Below, one piece after another: positions 42,756 through 52,499 of a stretch of 64,000 bases of DNA (its first letter is position 1; each line of letters starts with the position of its first letter). This DNA comes from an uncultured Paracoccaceae bacterium. GTDB lineage: Bacteria > Pseudomonadota > Alphaproteobacteria > Rhodobacterales > Rhodobacteraceae. Where the stretch lies: the NCBI GenBank assembly GCA_938002605.1, contig CALLAF010000030.1, forward strand, positions 1-64,000, given 5' to 3'. Position numbers and translations under genes: made by a program. Under the pieces are notes generated by a model that worked only from the letters and a program-made list of their open reading frames with translations, did not search any database and was not told the DNA's origin.

Positions 42756-43328
42756 CTATTCAGTTGGTACGTTTGCATTCCGTCCAGCAAGAACCACGCT
42801 GAACGAATAAGCAGTTTCAGGTTCCAATTCGGTCATAATAAGAGCCGCCGCATCCGGGCGCATCATTCCCAAAAATCCAGCCGCAAACTGCGGCGACATT
42901 TCGGTAAATAATGCCGCAGCCTCTTTCGGCTTCATGTTTTCATAGACAGAGGTGAGGCGTTCCAGATCAGTCTCGGCAGCACTATCGGCAAGCGCAATAG
43001 TCGCGCGCAGATTTTCTTCCGCGGCAACAAGCGCTTGCATTTTTTCTTCGATCTCGACCTCTGCGACATGCAGCGCCTGGATACGGTTTTGCAATTGCGT
43101 TTCGCGCTCGTCCAGCCTTGCTTCGCGCGCTTGCAGCGCCGCCAATAGTGATCCGGTGTCCGCGTGATGTCGTGATGTTTCCACCACGTGATCGCGCTGT
43201 TCTTCTTCACTATCGGCCAATGCGGGTCCTGCAAAAACACTCATGCGGACAACTGCAGACGCGATCAACATGCCCGATATGATGTGGAGCGCGCCTCTGC
43301 CACCGCGCTGTTTTGGTGCCCGCCTCAT
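42756..43328 (-). CDS. MotE-like flagellar motility protein
   Basis: N-terminal signal/TM, coiled coil, C-terminal LTSVYENMKPKEAAALFTEMSPQFAAGFLGMMRPDAAALIMTELEPETAYSFSVVLAGRN (MgtE-N/MotE-like). Confidence 0.75.
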   Translation of the reverse strand: MRRAPKQRGGRGALHIISGMLIASAVVRMSVFAGPALADSEEEQRDHVVETSRHHADTGSLLAALQAREARLDERETQLQNRIQALHVAEVEIEEKMQALVAAEENLRATIALADSAAETDLERLTSVYENMKPKEAAALFTEMSPQFAAGFLGMMRPDAAALIMTELEPETAYSFSVVLAGRNANVPTE

Positions 43329-43681
43329 TGATTGCCCTCAGGTCCAGCGGGCCGACGGACAAAGAACGGGCTTTCTGCTTGCTTGGGCGCCGCAGGTTCG
43401 GGCAAATCGTGCAAGGAGGCAACAAGCAGTTCCAACCGTTGCCCCGCCGCTTCCGCACGGGTGCTCACACTATCAAGCGTATCCACAGAGGATTTGGCAG
43501 TCCTTTGCGCCTGCGTGAGGGTCTTTGTCAGATCATCAACCTGCACAGATAAAACGGCAACAGCCCCACCGACACCTTTTTCAAGGTCGGTAAAACGGCG
43601 CAAACGGCGCGACAGAACATAACAGTAAAACCCTGCTGCCAAAGCCCCAGAAATCAGCAAAACATCCGCAATCATCGTCAT
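43325..43681 (-). CDS. Single-TM coiled-coil protein of the flagellar locus (DUF6468-like?)
   Basis: N-terminal TM then LEKGVGGAVAVLSVQVDDLTKTLTQAQRTAKSSVDTLDSVSTRAEAAGQRLELL; 4-nt overlap with the MotE-like gene. Confidence 0.5.
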   Translation of the reverse strand: MTMIADVLLISGALAAGFYCYVLSRRLRRFTDLEKGVGGAVAVLSVQVDDLTKTLTQAQRTAKSSVDTLDSVSTRAEAAGQRLELLVASLHDLPEPAAPKQAESPFFVRRPAGPEGNQ

Positions 43682-43691
43682 CTCGGTCCCC

Positions 43692-44183
43692 TTAGCTTAA
43701 CACAAATTCCATGATCAAAAGGTCACGCACGCGGCCTTCACCGGTCACGATTTGAACGCGGCGCAGCATCTGCCCGCGCAGCCGCGTCAAAGCGGCTGGA
43801 TCTTCAAGGTCCGCAAGATCAACGGCACGCAGATATCCGTTCAGGACATCGACGATCCGCGGCGTAATCGCCGCGACCTCATCAGCATATTCCGGTGCAA
43901 CTTCAAGCTGGGCGGAAAAACGGAGATGGTCGCGCCCACCAGATCGCGGCAAGGAAATGACCAAAGGGTCAAGCGCAACAAATGTTACGACCTCAGGTTT
44001 CGGGGCGTGCGAATCATCTTGTGTCGCTACTTCTTCGACATGTTCGCCCCCTCCGAGCATGCCCGACTGTACGGCAAAAAAACCGCCGCCGGCCCCCAGT
44101 AATGCAAGCACAATTCCAATAAGGAGCGGCTTCTTGGACCCTTTCGCCGGGGTGTCTTCTGGGGTGTCCGATTCTTCTGACAT
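43692..44183 (-). CDS. fliL: Flagellar basal body-associated protein FliL
   Basis: Cytoplasmic N-tail, TM LLIGIVLALLGAGGGFFAV, VTFVALDPLVISLPRSGGRDHLRFSAQLEV...VRDLLIMEFVLS. Confidence 0.88.
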   Translation of the reverse strand: MSEESDTPEDTPAKGSKKPLLIGIVLALLGAGGGFFAVQSGMLGGGEHVEEVATQDDSHAPKPEVVTFVALDPLVISLPRSGGRDHLRFSAQLEVAPEYADEVAAITPRIVDVLNGYLRAVDLADLEDPAALTRLRGQMLRRVQIVTGEGRVRDLLIMEFVLS

Positions 44184-44232
44184 CACGCCGTCCTTTTTGT
44201 TCTGCGATGAAATATGCATAAACTGAGAAGCC

Positions 44233-44247
44233 CTAACCGATTGTTAA
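44233..44247. promoter_or_regulatory. CtrA-like site CTAA-CCGATTG-TTAA
   Basis: One mismatch to TTAA-N7-TTAA between divergent fliL and fliF. Confidence 0.5.
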
Positions 44248-44279
44248 GGCTCGTGGTTCAAACAGAGTTCATCGGCAGA

Positions 44280-45887
44280 ATGCCAATGTTATGGAGAACC
44301 AGATTGCAAAGCCTCAGCACCGTATGGACTGCGCTTGACGCGCGCCGCAGATTATTTGTCCTGATCTCAACAATCGTGGTGTTCGCCGCTGTTTTGACTT
44401 TGGCCAAAGGTGCGGGCACCAAGGATATGTCATTGTTATTTGGCGGAATTGAAGGGCGCGCCGCGGGTGATGTCATTACGGCACTTGATCAACGCGGGGT
44501 CGCTTATGAGGTGCGCGGAAACGCAATTTACGTGCCCACAACTATGCGCGATACTCTCCGTATGGGGCTCGCCGGCGAGGGGCTTCCGGCGAGCGGCAGC
44601 CAAGGGTACGAGCTTCTCGATTCGCTATCTGGGTTCAGCACAACCTCGCAGATGTTCGATGCGGCCTACTGGCGCGCAAAAGAAGGTGAACTGGCGCGAA
44701 CAATTCTTGCAAGTACGCATATACGCGCGGCGCGTGTTCACATTTCAACCCCGGCCGCCAGATCGTTTCAGCGTGACCAAACCCCAACTGCGGCGGTCAC
44801 TGTAACGACGGCGGGCGGTACGCTCTCGGGGCCGCATATTAAGGCTCTGCAATATCTTGTTGGCGCTGCAGTGCCCGGTCTTTCGCCCGATTCGGTTGCG
44901 ATTATCGACGATAACGGCGGGCTTATGTCTGACCCGGACGGCACTGCAGTCTTACCCGGTGGCGATGAACGCGCCGACGGTTTGCGCCAAAGGGCGGAAC
45001 GCCTGCTTGCCGCCCGTGTGGGGGTTGGGAATGCCGTGGTTGAAGTCACTATGGATACGGTGACCGAGACAGAAACAATTTCAGAACGCCGCGTCGACCC
45101 CGAAAGCCGTATCGCAATCAGTACCGACGTGACTGAAAGTGCGGGCGTATCAAACGACAGTCGCGGCGGAGATGTGACTGTCGCCTCGAACCTGCCCGAC
45201 GGCGACGGCGCGGGCACTGGCGGCGCTTCAAGCAATGAAAACAGTGAAAGTCGCGTTTTAACCAACTATGAGATTTCGCAGACGGATCGCCAATTACTGC
45301 GCGCGCCCGGTGCAATCAAACGACTAACCGTGGCTGTGCTCGTGAATGATGTCACGACGGTCGCGCCAGACGGCACGCAAACGACAAACCCGCGCAGCCC
45401 CGAAGAATTAGGTGCGCTGCAAGAACTTGTCGCCTCGGCGATCGGGATAGACCCTGCGCGCGGCGACGTCATAACGCTTAAATCTATGCCGTTTGAGCCG
45501 ATTGCGAGTCTCGGCACCGAAGTCGGCACGCCGGTTTCCGGAATGGCGCTAGACACGATGCAGCTCATTCAAATCGCGGTCCTTGCAATTGTTGCAGTGA
45601 TTCTAGGGCTGTTCGTTGTGCGGCCGATCCTCGCCCCGGCGGCATTGCTCTCGCCGCCAGCGGATGGCGACGCGGACGAAGCGTTTCCCGAACTTGCGCC
45701 CCCGATGGCAATGGCGCTTAGCGACGACAACATGGGCGATTTTATGGGCGGCGACCTTGGCATGATGGATGGGGCTGACGACGACCCTGTTTCGCGACTG
45801 CGCCAAATGATTTCAGACCGCGAATCTGAGACGATTCAGGTCCTTCAGGACTGGATCGAGGATCCTGCACCGAAAGCGACCGCGTAA
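44280..45887 (+). CDS. fliF: Flagellar M-ring protein
   Basis: LLFGGIEGRAAGDVITALDQRGVAYEVRG...RMGLAGEGLPASGSQGYELLD; C-terminal helix VSRLRQMISDRESETIQVLQDWIED; start uncertain. Confidence 0.96.
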   Translation: MPMLWRTRLQSLSTVWTALDARRRLFVLISTIVVFAAVLTLAKGAGTKDMSLLFGGIEGRAAGDVITALDQRGVAYEVRGNAIYVPTTMRDTLRMGLAGEGLPASGSQGYELLDSLSGFSTTSQMFDAAYWRAKEGELARTILASTHIRAARVHISTPAARSFQRDQTPTAAVTVTTAGGTLSGPHIKALQYLVGAAVPGLSPDSVAIIDDNGGLMSDPDGTAVLPGGDERADGLRQRAERLLAARVGVGNAVVEVTMDTVTETETISERRVDPESRIAISTDVTESAGVSNDSRGGDVTVASNLPDGDGAGTGGASSNENSESRVLTNYEISQTDRQLLRAPGAIKRLTVAVLVNDVTTVAPDGTQTTNPRSPEELGALQELVASAIGIDPARGDVITLKSMPFEPIASLGTEVGTPVSGMALDTMQLIQIAVLAIVAVILGLFVVRPILAPAALLSPPADGDADEAFPELAPPMAMALSDDNMGDFMGGDLGMMDGADDDPVSRLRQMISDRESETIQVLQDWIEDPAPKATA

Positions 45888-46447
45888 TGCCACAACAGCT
45901 TGCACTCGAATCTTTTGAGCAACACCAAGATGAAGCCACGGCGCCATCGGCGGAATTTGAAGCCGGATATGAGGAGGGCTACGCTGCCGCTGTTGCGACT
46001 GCAAAGGGAAATCAGGACGCGTTGGGCGACGCATTTGTGCAAGCTATTTCTGACGTCGAATTTAGCCATGCTGAAGCGCGTGCGCACATCCTCGAATCGT
46101 TGTCACCGCTGTTTAACACTGTGATCACGAAGCTACTTCCGCAGTTAAGCTATGACAGTTTCGGATTGTTGATTGTTCAGGCCATTTATGAGGCCGCACA
46201 GCATGACACAACAAAATTACCCGTTCTTCAGATACACCCTAGCCAACGCCAGGCCGTGGAATCCGCTGCGCGCGAACATGGGTTGGAAATTACCATAAAC
46301 GAAGATTCCACATTGTCTTCCCACGCTGCATGGATCGGGCAAGACCGGGGTGAAACCTATCTCGACGTTGACAGCTTGCTGAAAGAAACGAGCGAAACGC
46401 TCAGAGCCATTTCCGAGGCAAACAAAAGGATGAACGACCATGAATGA
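45887..46447 (+). CDS. fliH: FliH-like export protein
   Basis: EFEAGYEEGYAAAVATAKGNQ...; between fliF and fliN. Confidence 0.65.
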   Translation: MPQQLALESFEQHQDEATAPSAEFEAGYEEGYAAAVATAKGNQDALGDAFVQAISDVEFSHAEARAHILESLSPLFNTVITKLLPQLSYDSFGLLIVQAIYEAAQHDTTKLPVLQIHPSQRQAVESAAREHGLEITINEDSTLSSHAAWIGQDRGETYLDVDSLLKETSETLRAISEANKRMNDHE

Positions 46448-46733
46448 TACAACCAGTGATTTGCAGGTGCCAAACGATGGGAACCCTCTGCGCCGCATTC
46501 CGATTGAAATTTCTGTTTCAGTCGGTAAAGCGCGCCCGCTGGTGCGTGACCTGCTTTCGTTAGGTGAAAACGCCATTCTGGCGCTCGATAAGCGGATCGA
46601 AGACCCCGTTGAGCTCTACATTGGTGATCGGCTGATCGCGCGCGGGGAACTGCAAGAGCTGGAAGGCGGGGAGCCGGGACAACTTGCAGTGCGGTTGACC
46701 GAGGTGGTGTCGGATACTGATGAACTTACCTAA
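46440..46733 (+). CDS. fliN: Flagellar motor switch protein FliN
   Basis: RRIPIEISVSVGKARPLVRDLLSLGENAILALDKRIEDPVELYIGDRLIARGEL. Confidence 0.93.
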   Translation: MNDTTSDLQVPNDGNPLRRIPIEISVSVGKARPLVRDLLSLGENAILALDKRIEDPVELYIGDRLIARGELQELEGGEPGQLAVRLTEVVSDTDELT

Positions 46734-47463
46734 AATGTCGTGCAAAATATTTTATAGCGTAATCGCACTATTCGTTTTCGCGGCACCCGCATTGGCCCAA
46801 GACGTGGCAATTTCGTTCGGCGATGATGGGTCGCTTGCGAGCCGTTCAGTCCAGCTCATTATTTTGATGACGGTGCTCAGCTTGGTGCCAGGAATCGCGA
46901 TCATGGTGACGTGTTTTCCGTTTATCGTCACCGTTTTTGCAATCCTGAGGCAGGCAATCGGGCTACAACAATCACCACCTAATATGCTGATCGTCAGCCT
47001 TGCGTTGTTCTTAACTTATTTTGTCATGGAACCCGTGTTCATCGACGCGTGGAAAAGCGGAATTGAGCCGCTGATGGACGGGTCAATGGCACTGGAGGAA
47101 GCGTTTGCACACGCCATGCAGCCACTACGCGAATTTATGATCGGCCGCATTGATCCAGATACATTTGTTTCAATGGCTGAACTACGCCCCGACCTCGGAA
47201 GCCAAACCGCGGTGGCTGATGCGCCACTTTCAGTATTAGTACCGTCCTTCTTACTCAGCGAAATGGCACGCGCCTTTCAGGTAGGTTTCCTTATTTTTAT
47301 GCCATTTTTGATCATCGACCTCGTGGTCGCGGCGGTTTTGATGTCAATGGGGATGATGATGGTGCCCCCAGCAATTGTTTCTTTGCCGTTCAAGCTTGCG
47401 TTCTTTGTCGTTGCAGATGGTTGGGGCCTAATCGCCGCAAGCTTGGTCCAAAGCTACGCGTGA
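46720..47463 (+). CDS. fliP: Flagellar export protein
   Basis: SVQLIILMTVLSLVPGIAIMVTCFPFIVTVFAILRQAIGLQQSPPNMLIVSLALFLTYFVMEP. Confidence 0.96.
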   Translation: MNLPKMSCKIFYSVIALFVFAAPALAQDVAISFGDDGSLASRSVQLIILMTVLSLVPGIAIMVTCFPFIVTVFAILRQAIGLQQSPPNMLIVSLALFLTYFVMEPVFIDAWKSGIEPLMDGSMALEEAFAHAMQPLREFMIGRIDPDTFVSMAELRPDLGSQTAVADAPLSVLVPSFLLSEMARAFQVGFLIFMPFLIIDLVVAAVLMSMGMMMVPPAIVSLPFKLAFFVVADGWGLIAASLVQSYA

Positions 47464-47515
47464 AGAAACGGAACCCACTCTCAGCTCCACACTTTGCTTA
47501 ATAGGCGTCGTCCGA

Positions 47516-48625
47516 CTATCTAACGATAAATTCAGCATGCAGTGCACCGCTTGCTTTGATACTTTTCAATATATCTATCATATCGCGCGGCGCGACACCC
47601 AGTGCGTTCAGCCCAGCAACGACTTCGCTCAACGATGTGCCCTCACTGACCTCTGCAAGCCCTATTCCCGGCTCATCAACAATCGCTGCATTGGTACGAG
47701 GCACCACAACAGTATCGCCAGGTGAAAACGGGTTTGGTTGCGAAACAATTGGGGCTTCTTGAATACGCAGCGTAAGATTGCCCTGACTAACCGCCACACG
47801 GCTAATCCGCACATCTTCCCCCATGACAATTGTGCCTGAGCGCTGATCGACAACCACCCGTGCACGGCGTTCGGGTTCAACCAAAATGTTTTCAATGCGG
47901 CCTAGCGCATGCGCTGGCGATGCCATCCGTGTTGCAGTAATATTTATTTCGACAGTTCCGGCGTCCAGCATGACGGCAACGCCGCTGTTGAAATTTTGAT
48001 TGATCGCTTGCTCTATGCGACCAGCCGTCGTGAAATCTGGTGTTCTAAGGGCCAGTCGTAGCGTGTTCATCCCCGCGAAATCAAACGCGACTTCGCGTTC
48101 GACGGTAGCTCCTGAGGGGATTACCCCCGCCGTTGGCACGCCCTGCACCACGCTCGCGCCATCGCCAGTTGCCGAAGCCCCGCCCGCGATAATCGTCCCC
48201 TGAGCAACGGCATAAATATCGCCATCAGCCGCATTTAGAGGGGTCATAATCAGCGTGCCACCCAAAAGGCTATTGGCATCGCCGATTGCCGATACCGTCA
48301 CGTCAATGGGGCTGCCGGCGCGCGCAAATGGCGGCAGGCTTGCGGTCACAATCACCGCAGCGACGTTTTTGGGGCGGAATTGTTCGCCAGTCACATTTAC
48401 GCCTAATCGTTCGAGAACGTTACTTAGTATCTCTTCAGTGAATGGTGAGTTGCGCAACCCGTCGCCAGTTCCATTAAGACCTACAACCAGCCCATAGCCC
48501 ACCAAATCATTTGACCGGACACCGTCAAACTCAACCAAATCCTTGATTCGAATTGGTGCCGCATCAGCGATCAACGGGAACAAGGTCACGATTAGACATA
48601 CAAAATTCTTAAAAATTTTCATCAC
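47516..48625 (-). CDS. flgI: Flagellar P-ring protein
   Basis: RIKDLVEFDGVRSNDLVGYGLVVGLNGTGDGLRNSPFTEE. Confidence 0.97.
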   Translation of the reverse strand: MMKIFKNFVCLIVTLFPLIADAAPIRIKDLVEFDGVRSNDLVGYGLVVGLNGTGDGLRNSPFTEEILSNVLERLGVNVTGEQFRPKNVAAVIVTASLPPFARAGSPIDVTVSAIGDANSLLGGTLIMTPLNAADGDIYAVAQGTIIAGGASATGDGASVVQGVPTAGVIPSGATVEREVAFDFAGMNTLRLALRTPDFTTAGRIEQAINQNFNSGVAVMLDAGTVEINITATRMASPAHALGRIENILVEPERRARVVVDQRSGTIVMGEDVRISRVAVSQGNLTLRIQEAPIVSQPNPFSPGDTVVVPRTNAAIVDEPGIGLAEVSEGTSLSEVVAGLNALGVAPRDMIDILKSIKASGALHAEFIVR

Positions 48626-49626
48626 ATATAACTCAGAAGGGAAAGTTGAGATAGACGGGCAGTCACAGCGTAGTGGGTTTCAAGCTGAAGCTGCATCGCC
48701 TGCAAGCGCGACGCTGTATCGAATGGATCCGCAGAGATGTGATCATTTTTCGCGATTTCCAAGGCCGTCGTTTGCGCCGCCGTTTCGGTTTGCGTACGGG
48801 CGACACTCTCTTCGACAAACCCAACGCGTGCTTGCACCGCAACCAGCCCGCTTGTTGCCGCGAAAAGCCCAATTCCTGCCTCTTGCAACAATGCGGACCG
48901 TGTCCCAACATCAAGCCCTGACATCTCATGTGTGATGGCAGCAAGTGCAGCCGACTTAAGCGAGGCTTTAATCGCGGGATCATCCGCACGCGCGTCGATC
49001 GCAAGTGTGGTGTTTTCAGATAAGCGTTTTTGGACAGCTGGCCCAGTGTCTCCCTGGTACCCCATCATTGCAAAGCCACCGGCAGGGTCATCAAACCACG
49101 TATCGATGGCCGCCGAAATCGCGGCTTGTGTAGTAGCACCGCCAATCGCCAGTTGAATGCTCGTGATCATATCGTCTGCGCTAGCAAGCGGCACGGCATC
49201 CACCTGCGCACCACCAAACAATGCACGATCTGCAACGCGCCCATTCAAAAGGCTGACCATTGTATCAAAGGTCGGCCGGGCCGCACGCGCAGCTTCGGTC
49301 ACCTGCGTTTCGCTGCTACTATTGCTTAGCAATAACAACTGATTGCTCGTCGCATCCCCCTCCGCTTGAATTTGGCCAAGCATTGTCTGCATAGTTGCCA
49401 ATGATTGGGCTGTCTCGCGCGCCGTCGCTGCATAGCTATTTAATTGTGCCAGACTGTGGTTGATACCGGAATATTGCGCAGTTTTGCCGCCCAAATGCTG
49501 CACGACATCAGTCACCTGCCCAGTGGAGAGGCTCTCAGCCAGCATGGATAGCTCAGACTTGATCGCGGACCCGTTTCGCGTGGTGATAAAGTGTTGGGCC
49601 AAATCACCCACATATGTCACAGGCAT
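48622..49626 (-). CDS. flgL: Hook-filament junction protein
   Basis: Flagellin-like N- and C-termini; NGRVADRALFGGAQVDAVPLASADDM; adjacent to flgK. Confidence 0.85.
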   Translation of the reverse strand: MPVTYVGDLAQHFITTRNGSAIKSELSMLAESLSTGQVTDVVQHLGGKTAQYSGINHSLAQLNSYAATARETAQSLATMQTMLGQIQAEGDATSNQLLLLSNSSSETQVTEAARAARPTFDTMVSLLNGRVADRALFGGAQVDAVPLASADDMITSIQLAIGGATTQAAISAAIDTWFDDPAGGFAMMGYQGDTGPAVQKRLSENTTLAIDARADDPAIKASLKSAALAAITHEMSGLDVGTRSALLQEAGIGLFAATSGLVAVQARVGFVEESVARTQTETAAQTTALEIAKNDHISADPFDTASRLQAMQLQLETHYAVTARLSQLSLLSYM

Positions 49627-49629
49627 CGC

Positions 49630-51066
49630 CTAAATCTCCATCAATCGTTGCATCATAAAGTCTGCGGCTTCAATCACCTTGGCATTCGCAGCATAAGCCT
49701 GTTCAACAAGCATAAGCGTTTGCAATTCGATATCCGTATCGACACCATTCGCGAGCTCTGCTTCGTGCAAAGCGTCCCACCGTGCGGCGGTAAAGCTCTG
49801 CTTTTCTTGCGCGTCCAAACGCGCGGCCCCGACTGCAGAAGTGAAATCTGCGATGCGACCAGACGCGGTTTTTGTCGCTGAACCTGAAAGATCCGCGCGT
49901 GCTACCTGCAACGCATCGATCCAGTTATTGATCTGAGTCGCATTGCCAGTTGGGCCCGCCGTTACGACATTTAGCCCATCTCGCAAAAGGTTAACATCGC
50001 CTCCATCGTTTGGATCGATGGCGGCATTGATCTCGATGCGACCTGCCAATCCCGGGATATCCAAAATATCCAACGTGCCCCCTTCATCCGTGAGCAACCC
50101 CAGATCCCCCGGCGCTAATGTGGGGTCAGTTGTGGGGTCTTGAAATCGCGCAATCAGATCGGCTGCGATTTCATCCAACGAGGATTGGACACCAACCAGC
50201 GTCGTGTCGCGCAATTCAAACGCCGCACCGAGAGACCCGCCGCCAAGCCGGCCGATGCCGGTAGCCGGATCAAGCGCAACGCCATCAAGGGTAATTCCGC
50301 TAAGAGAACCCGCAGCAAATGTCATGTCGCCAGTAATCGTTGGCGTCGGTTCAAACCCGAATTCCACGGCCCGCCCATCAAGAAGCGTGGTTCCGTTGGA
50401 AGTCATCAAGGCTACTGTCCCGTTGTCTCGCTCAATTTGTCGTACAGGCACAATATCCGCAATTTTGTCGACAACCTGTTGCCTTGCGTCAAAAAGCGAC
50501 GCTGTGTCGCCTCCATTACTTTTGACGCGCAAAATAGCGGTGTTGAGTTCACCGACCTGCACAAGCGCTGCATTTAAGTCTTCGATATCCTGCGCAATTG
50601 CTGCGTCGGAATCTTGCCGCGCCGATTGCACTGCTTTCGTATTGCTACGCAACGTCTGCGCGACTTCGTCAAGGCGCAGTGCCACATCGGCAAGCCGCGT
50701 CTCAGATGCCGGATCACTAGATGCGCTGATCAGCGCGGATTCGAACGCTGCCAGTCGCGCACCCAGCGATCCAGCGTCGTCCGGTCCGCCCAATATCTGT
50801 TCAAGCCGTGACAAGGTGTCAACGGCCTGTTGATCGGCAGCCAACGCAGAATCTGCCAACCGTCGATCCGCGAGTAGCCCAGCGTCAACAAAACGATTGA
50901 TACCTTCAACCTGGACGCCACCAATTTGTTGCGCCGATAGTTCGACAGAACGCCGCGCGTAGCCATCCGTCATGACATTTGCGAGGTTGGTTGAGACAAC
51001 CTCTGCCATGCGCGACGTTGCGGTAAGCCCGGTGATTGCATTGTTGAGTGCACTGGAAATACTCAT
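49630..51066 (-). CDS. flgK: Hook-associated protein 1
   Basis: MSISSALNNAITGLTATSRMAEVVSTNLANVMTDGYARRSVELSAQQIGGVQVEGINRFVD. Confidence 0.92.
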   Translation of the reverse strand: MSISSALNNAITGLTATSRMAEVVSTNLANVMTDGYARRSVELSAQQIGGVQVEGINRFVDAGLLADRRLADSALAADQQAVDTLSRLEQILGGPDDAGSLGARLAAFESALISASSDPASETRLADVALRLDEVAQTLRSNTKAVQSARQDSDAAIAQDIEDLNAALVQVGELNTAILRVKSNGGDTASLFDARQQVVDKIADIVPVRQIERDNGTVALMTSNGTTLLDGRAVEFGFEPTPTITGDMTFAAGSLSGITLDGVALDPATGIGRLGGGSLGAAFELRDTTLVGVQSSLDEIAADLIARFQDPTTDPTLAPGDLGLLTDEGGTLDILDIPGLAGRIEINAAIDPNDGGDVNLLRDGLNVVTAGPTGNATQINNWIDALQVARADLSGSATKTASGRIADFTSAVGAARLDAQEKQSFTAARWDALHEAELANGVDTDIELQTLMLVEQAYAANAKVIEAADFMMQRLMEI

Positions 51067-51084
51067 GGTTCGTTACCCCGCAGT

Positions 51085-52407
51085 TTACCGTTTAATGTTG
51101 GTTGTCTCTTGCAGCATTTCGTCGACGGTTTGGATGACCTTGGCATTCGATGAATAGGCGCGCTGTGTCTGGATCAAATTGGTAAGTTCGCTCGCGACGT
51201 CTGTCGCAGATTCTTCGAGTGCATAGCTCACGATATCGCCTGTAGGCCCGTCACCGGCATCCCATAAAAAGAACGTTCCACTATCGGTGGTGACACTGTA
51301 GCTTTGCTGGTCAAGGGCTTCTAAGCCGTTGACATTTGGCACATCGACCAACGGAATTTGATATAAAATCCGGTTAATTCCAATGTCAAAGCTCGCACGG
51401 ACATAGCCGTTTTCATCGATTTCAACCGACGTCATGCTTCCCACCGGGGTGCCGTTTTTAGAAATCGACACCGGCGCAAAAGCATCTGACAATTGCGTCA
51501 GGCCGGTAGAGCTCCCGATCTCGCCAATGTTAATGTCCATTGGCCCACCATCCACCGCAATCGTAAGCACCCCGGTTGTTGCATCATACGCACCGCCGGG
51601 GCCGATATTTACGACACTGGCCAGTGTCCCCCCACCAGTGCGGCTGTCATCAAACGTCAAAGTATATTCGCCAACAACATCGGCGATTCCATCCAGATCG
51701 ACGTCTGATTCACTATCCCTGATTTCCATCGTCCATTCGTTTGATGAACCGGTCGCGGGCACTGTTGGTGTGAATGTGATGCTCAAACTGGACGAGGCAC
51801 CAAGGTTATCAAAATACTCAATTGTCAACGTTTCCGTGTCGCCGGTAGCGTCTTCACGTGTCGAGGTAGCCGGAAGATTTACGGATAGGTCTACAAGCGT
51901 TGTCGCCTCACCCGCGAATTGGTTTGCGTTGATTTGCACGGGTTCCAACCCATCAATTGAGTCGCGCGGATAATTCGGGATAGTACCATCAACAGCAGCG
52001 GGAACCCCCAATAAAACCAAACCACCCGAGGTGACGAGATACCCATCAGAGTCGGTGCGAAATGACCCCGTTGACGTAAGCAGCAAAGGGTTTTCACCGT
52101 TATCAACGGCGACAGATGTTGCTGTTGTTACGGGCAACATACCGCGTCCGCGCACGGCCAAATCTGTTGCGTTCGTCGTTGACACAAGCCCGCCACGTTC
52201 ATCAACAAGCCGCGAAGTGCTGGTCAACACCCCGCCTGCGGAGTATGTCCCCTGCCCGCTTTCGATGACCATTGACTGAAATTCAGTCACCACCCGTTTG
52301 TACCCGTAGGTCGAAGAGTTCGAAATATTGTCGGAAATTGTGGCGAGCCGCGAAGCATTCGCCCGCAACCCGGCGACACTGGCGTTCAAGGAAGATGAAA
52401 TGGTCAT
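51085..52407 (-). CDS. flgE: Flagellar hook protein
   Basis: MTISSSLNASVAGLRANASRLATISDNISNSSTYGYKRVVTEFQSMV...LIQTQRAYSSNAKVIQTVDEMLQETTNIKR. Confidence 0.95.
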   Translation of the reverse strand: MTISSSLNASVAGLRANASRLATISDNISNSSTYGYKRVVTEFQSMVIESGQGTYSAGGVLTSTSRLVDERGGLVSTTNATDLAVRGRGMLPVTTATSVAVDNGENPLLLTSTGSFRTDSDGYLVTSGGLVLLGVPAAVDGTIPNYPRDSIDGLEPVQINANQFAGEATTLVDLSVNLPATSTREDATGDTETLTIEYFDNLGASSSLSITFTPTVPATGSSNEWTMEIRDSESDVDLDGIADVVGEYTLTFDDSRTGGGTLASVVNIGPGGAYDATTGVLTIAVDGGPMDINIGEIGSSTGLTQLSDAFAPVSISKNGTPVGSMTSVEIDENGYVRASFDIGINRILYQIPLVDVPNVNGLEALDQQSYSVTTDSGTFFLWDAGDGPTGDIVSYALEESATDVASELTNLIQTQRAYSSNAKVIQTVDEMLQETTNIKR

Positions 52408-52463
52408 GGCGGAGCCTTTCTGGGTCGGGAATCTAACGTCCCCTCCTGCTTAAGCGTCCAGAC

Positions 52464-52478
52464 TTAACGTCGCCCTAA
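52464..52478. promoter_or_regulatory. CtrA-like site TTAA-CGTCGCC-CTAA
   Basis: One mismatch to TTAA-N7-TTAA upstream of flgE. Confidence 0.45.
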
Positions 52479-52499
52479 CGCCTAAAATCCAATCCATTT

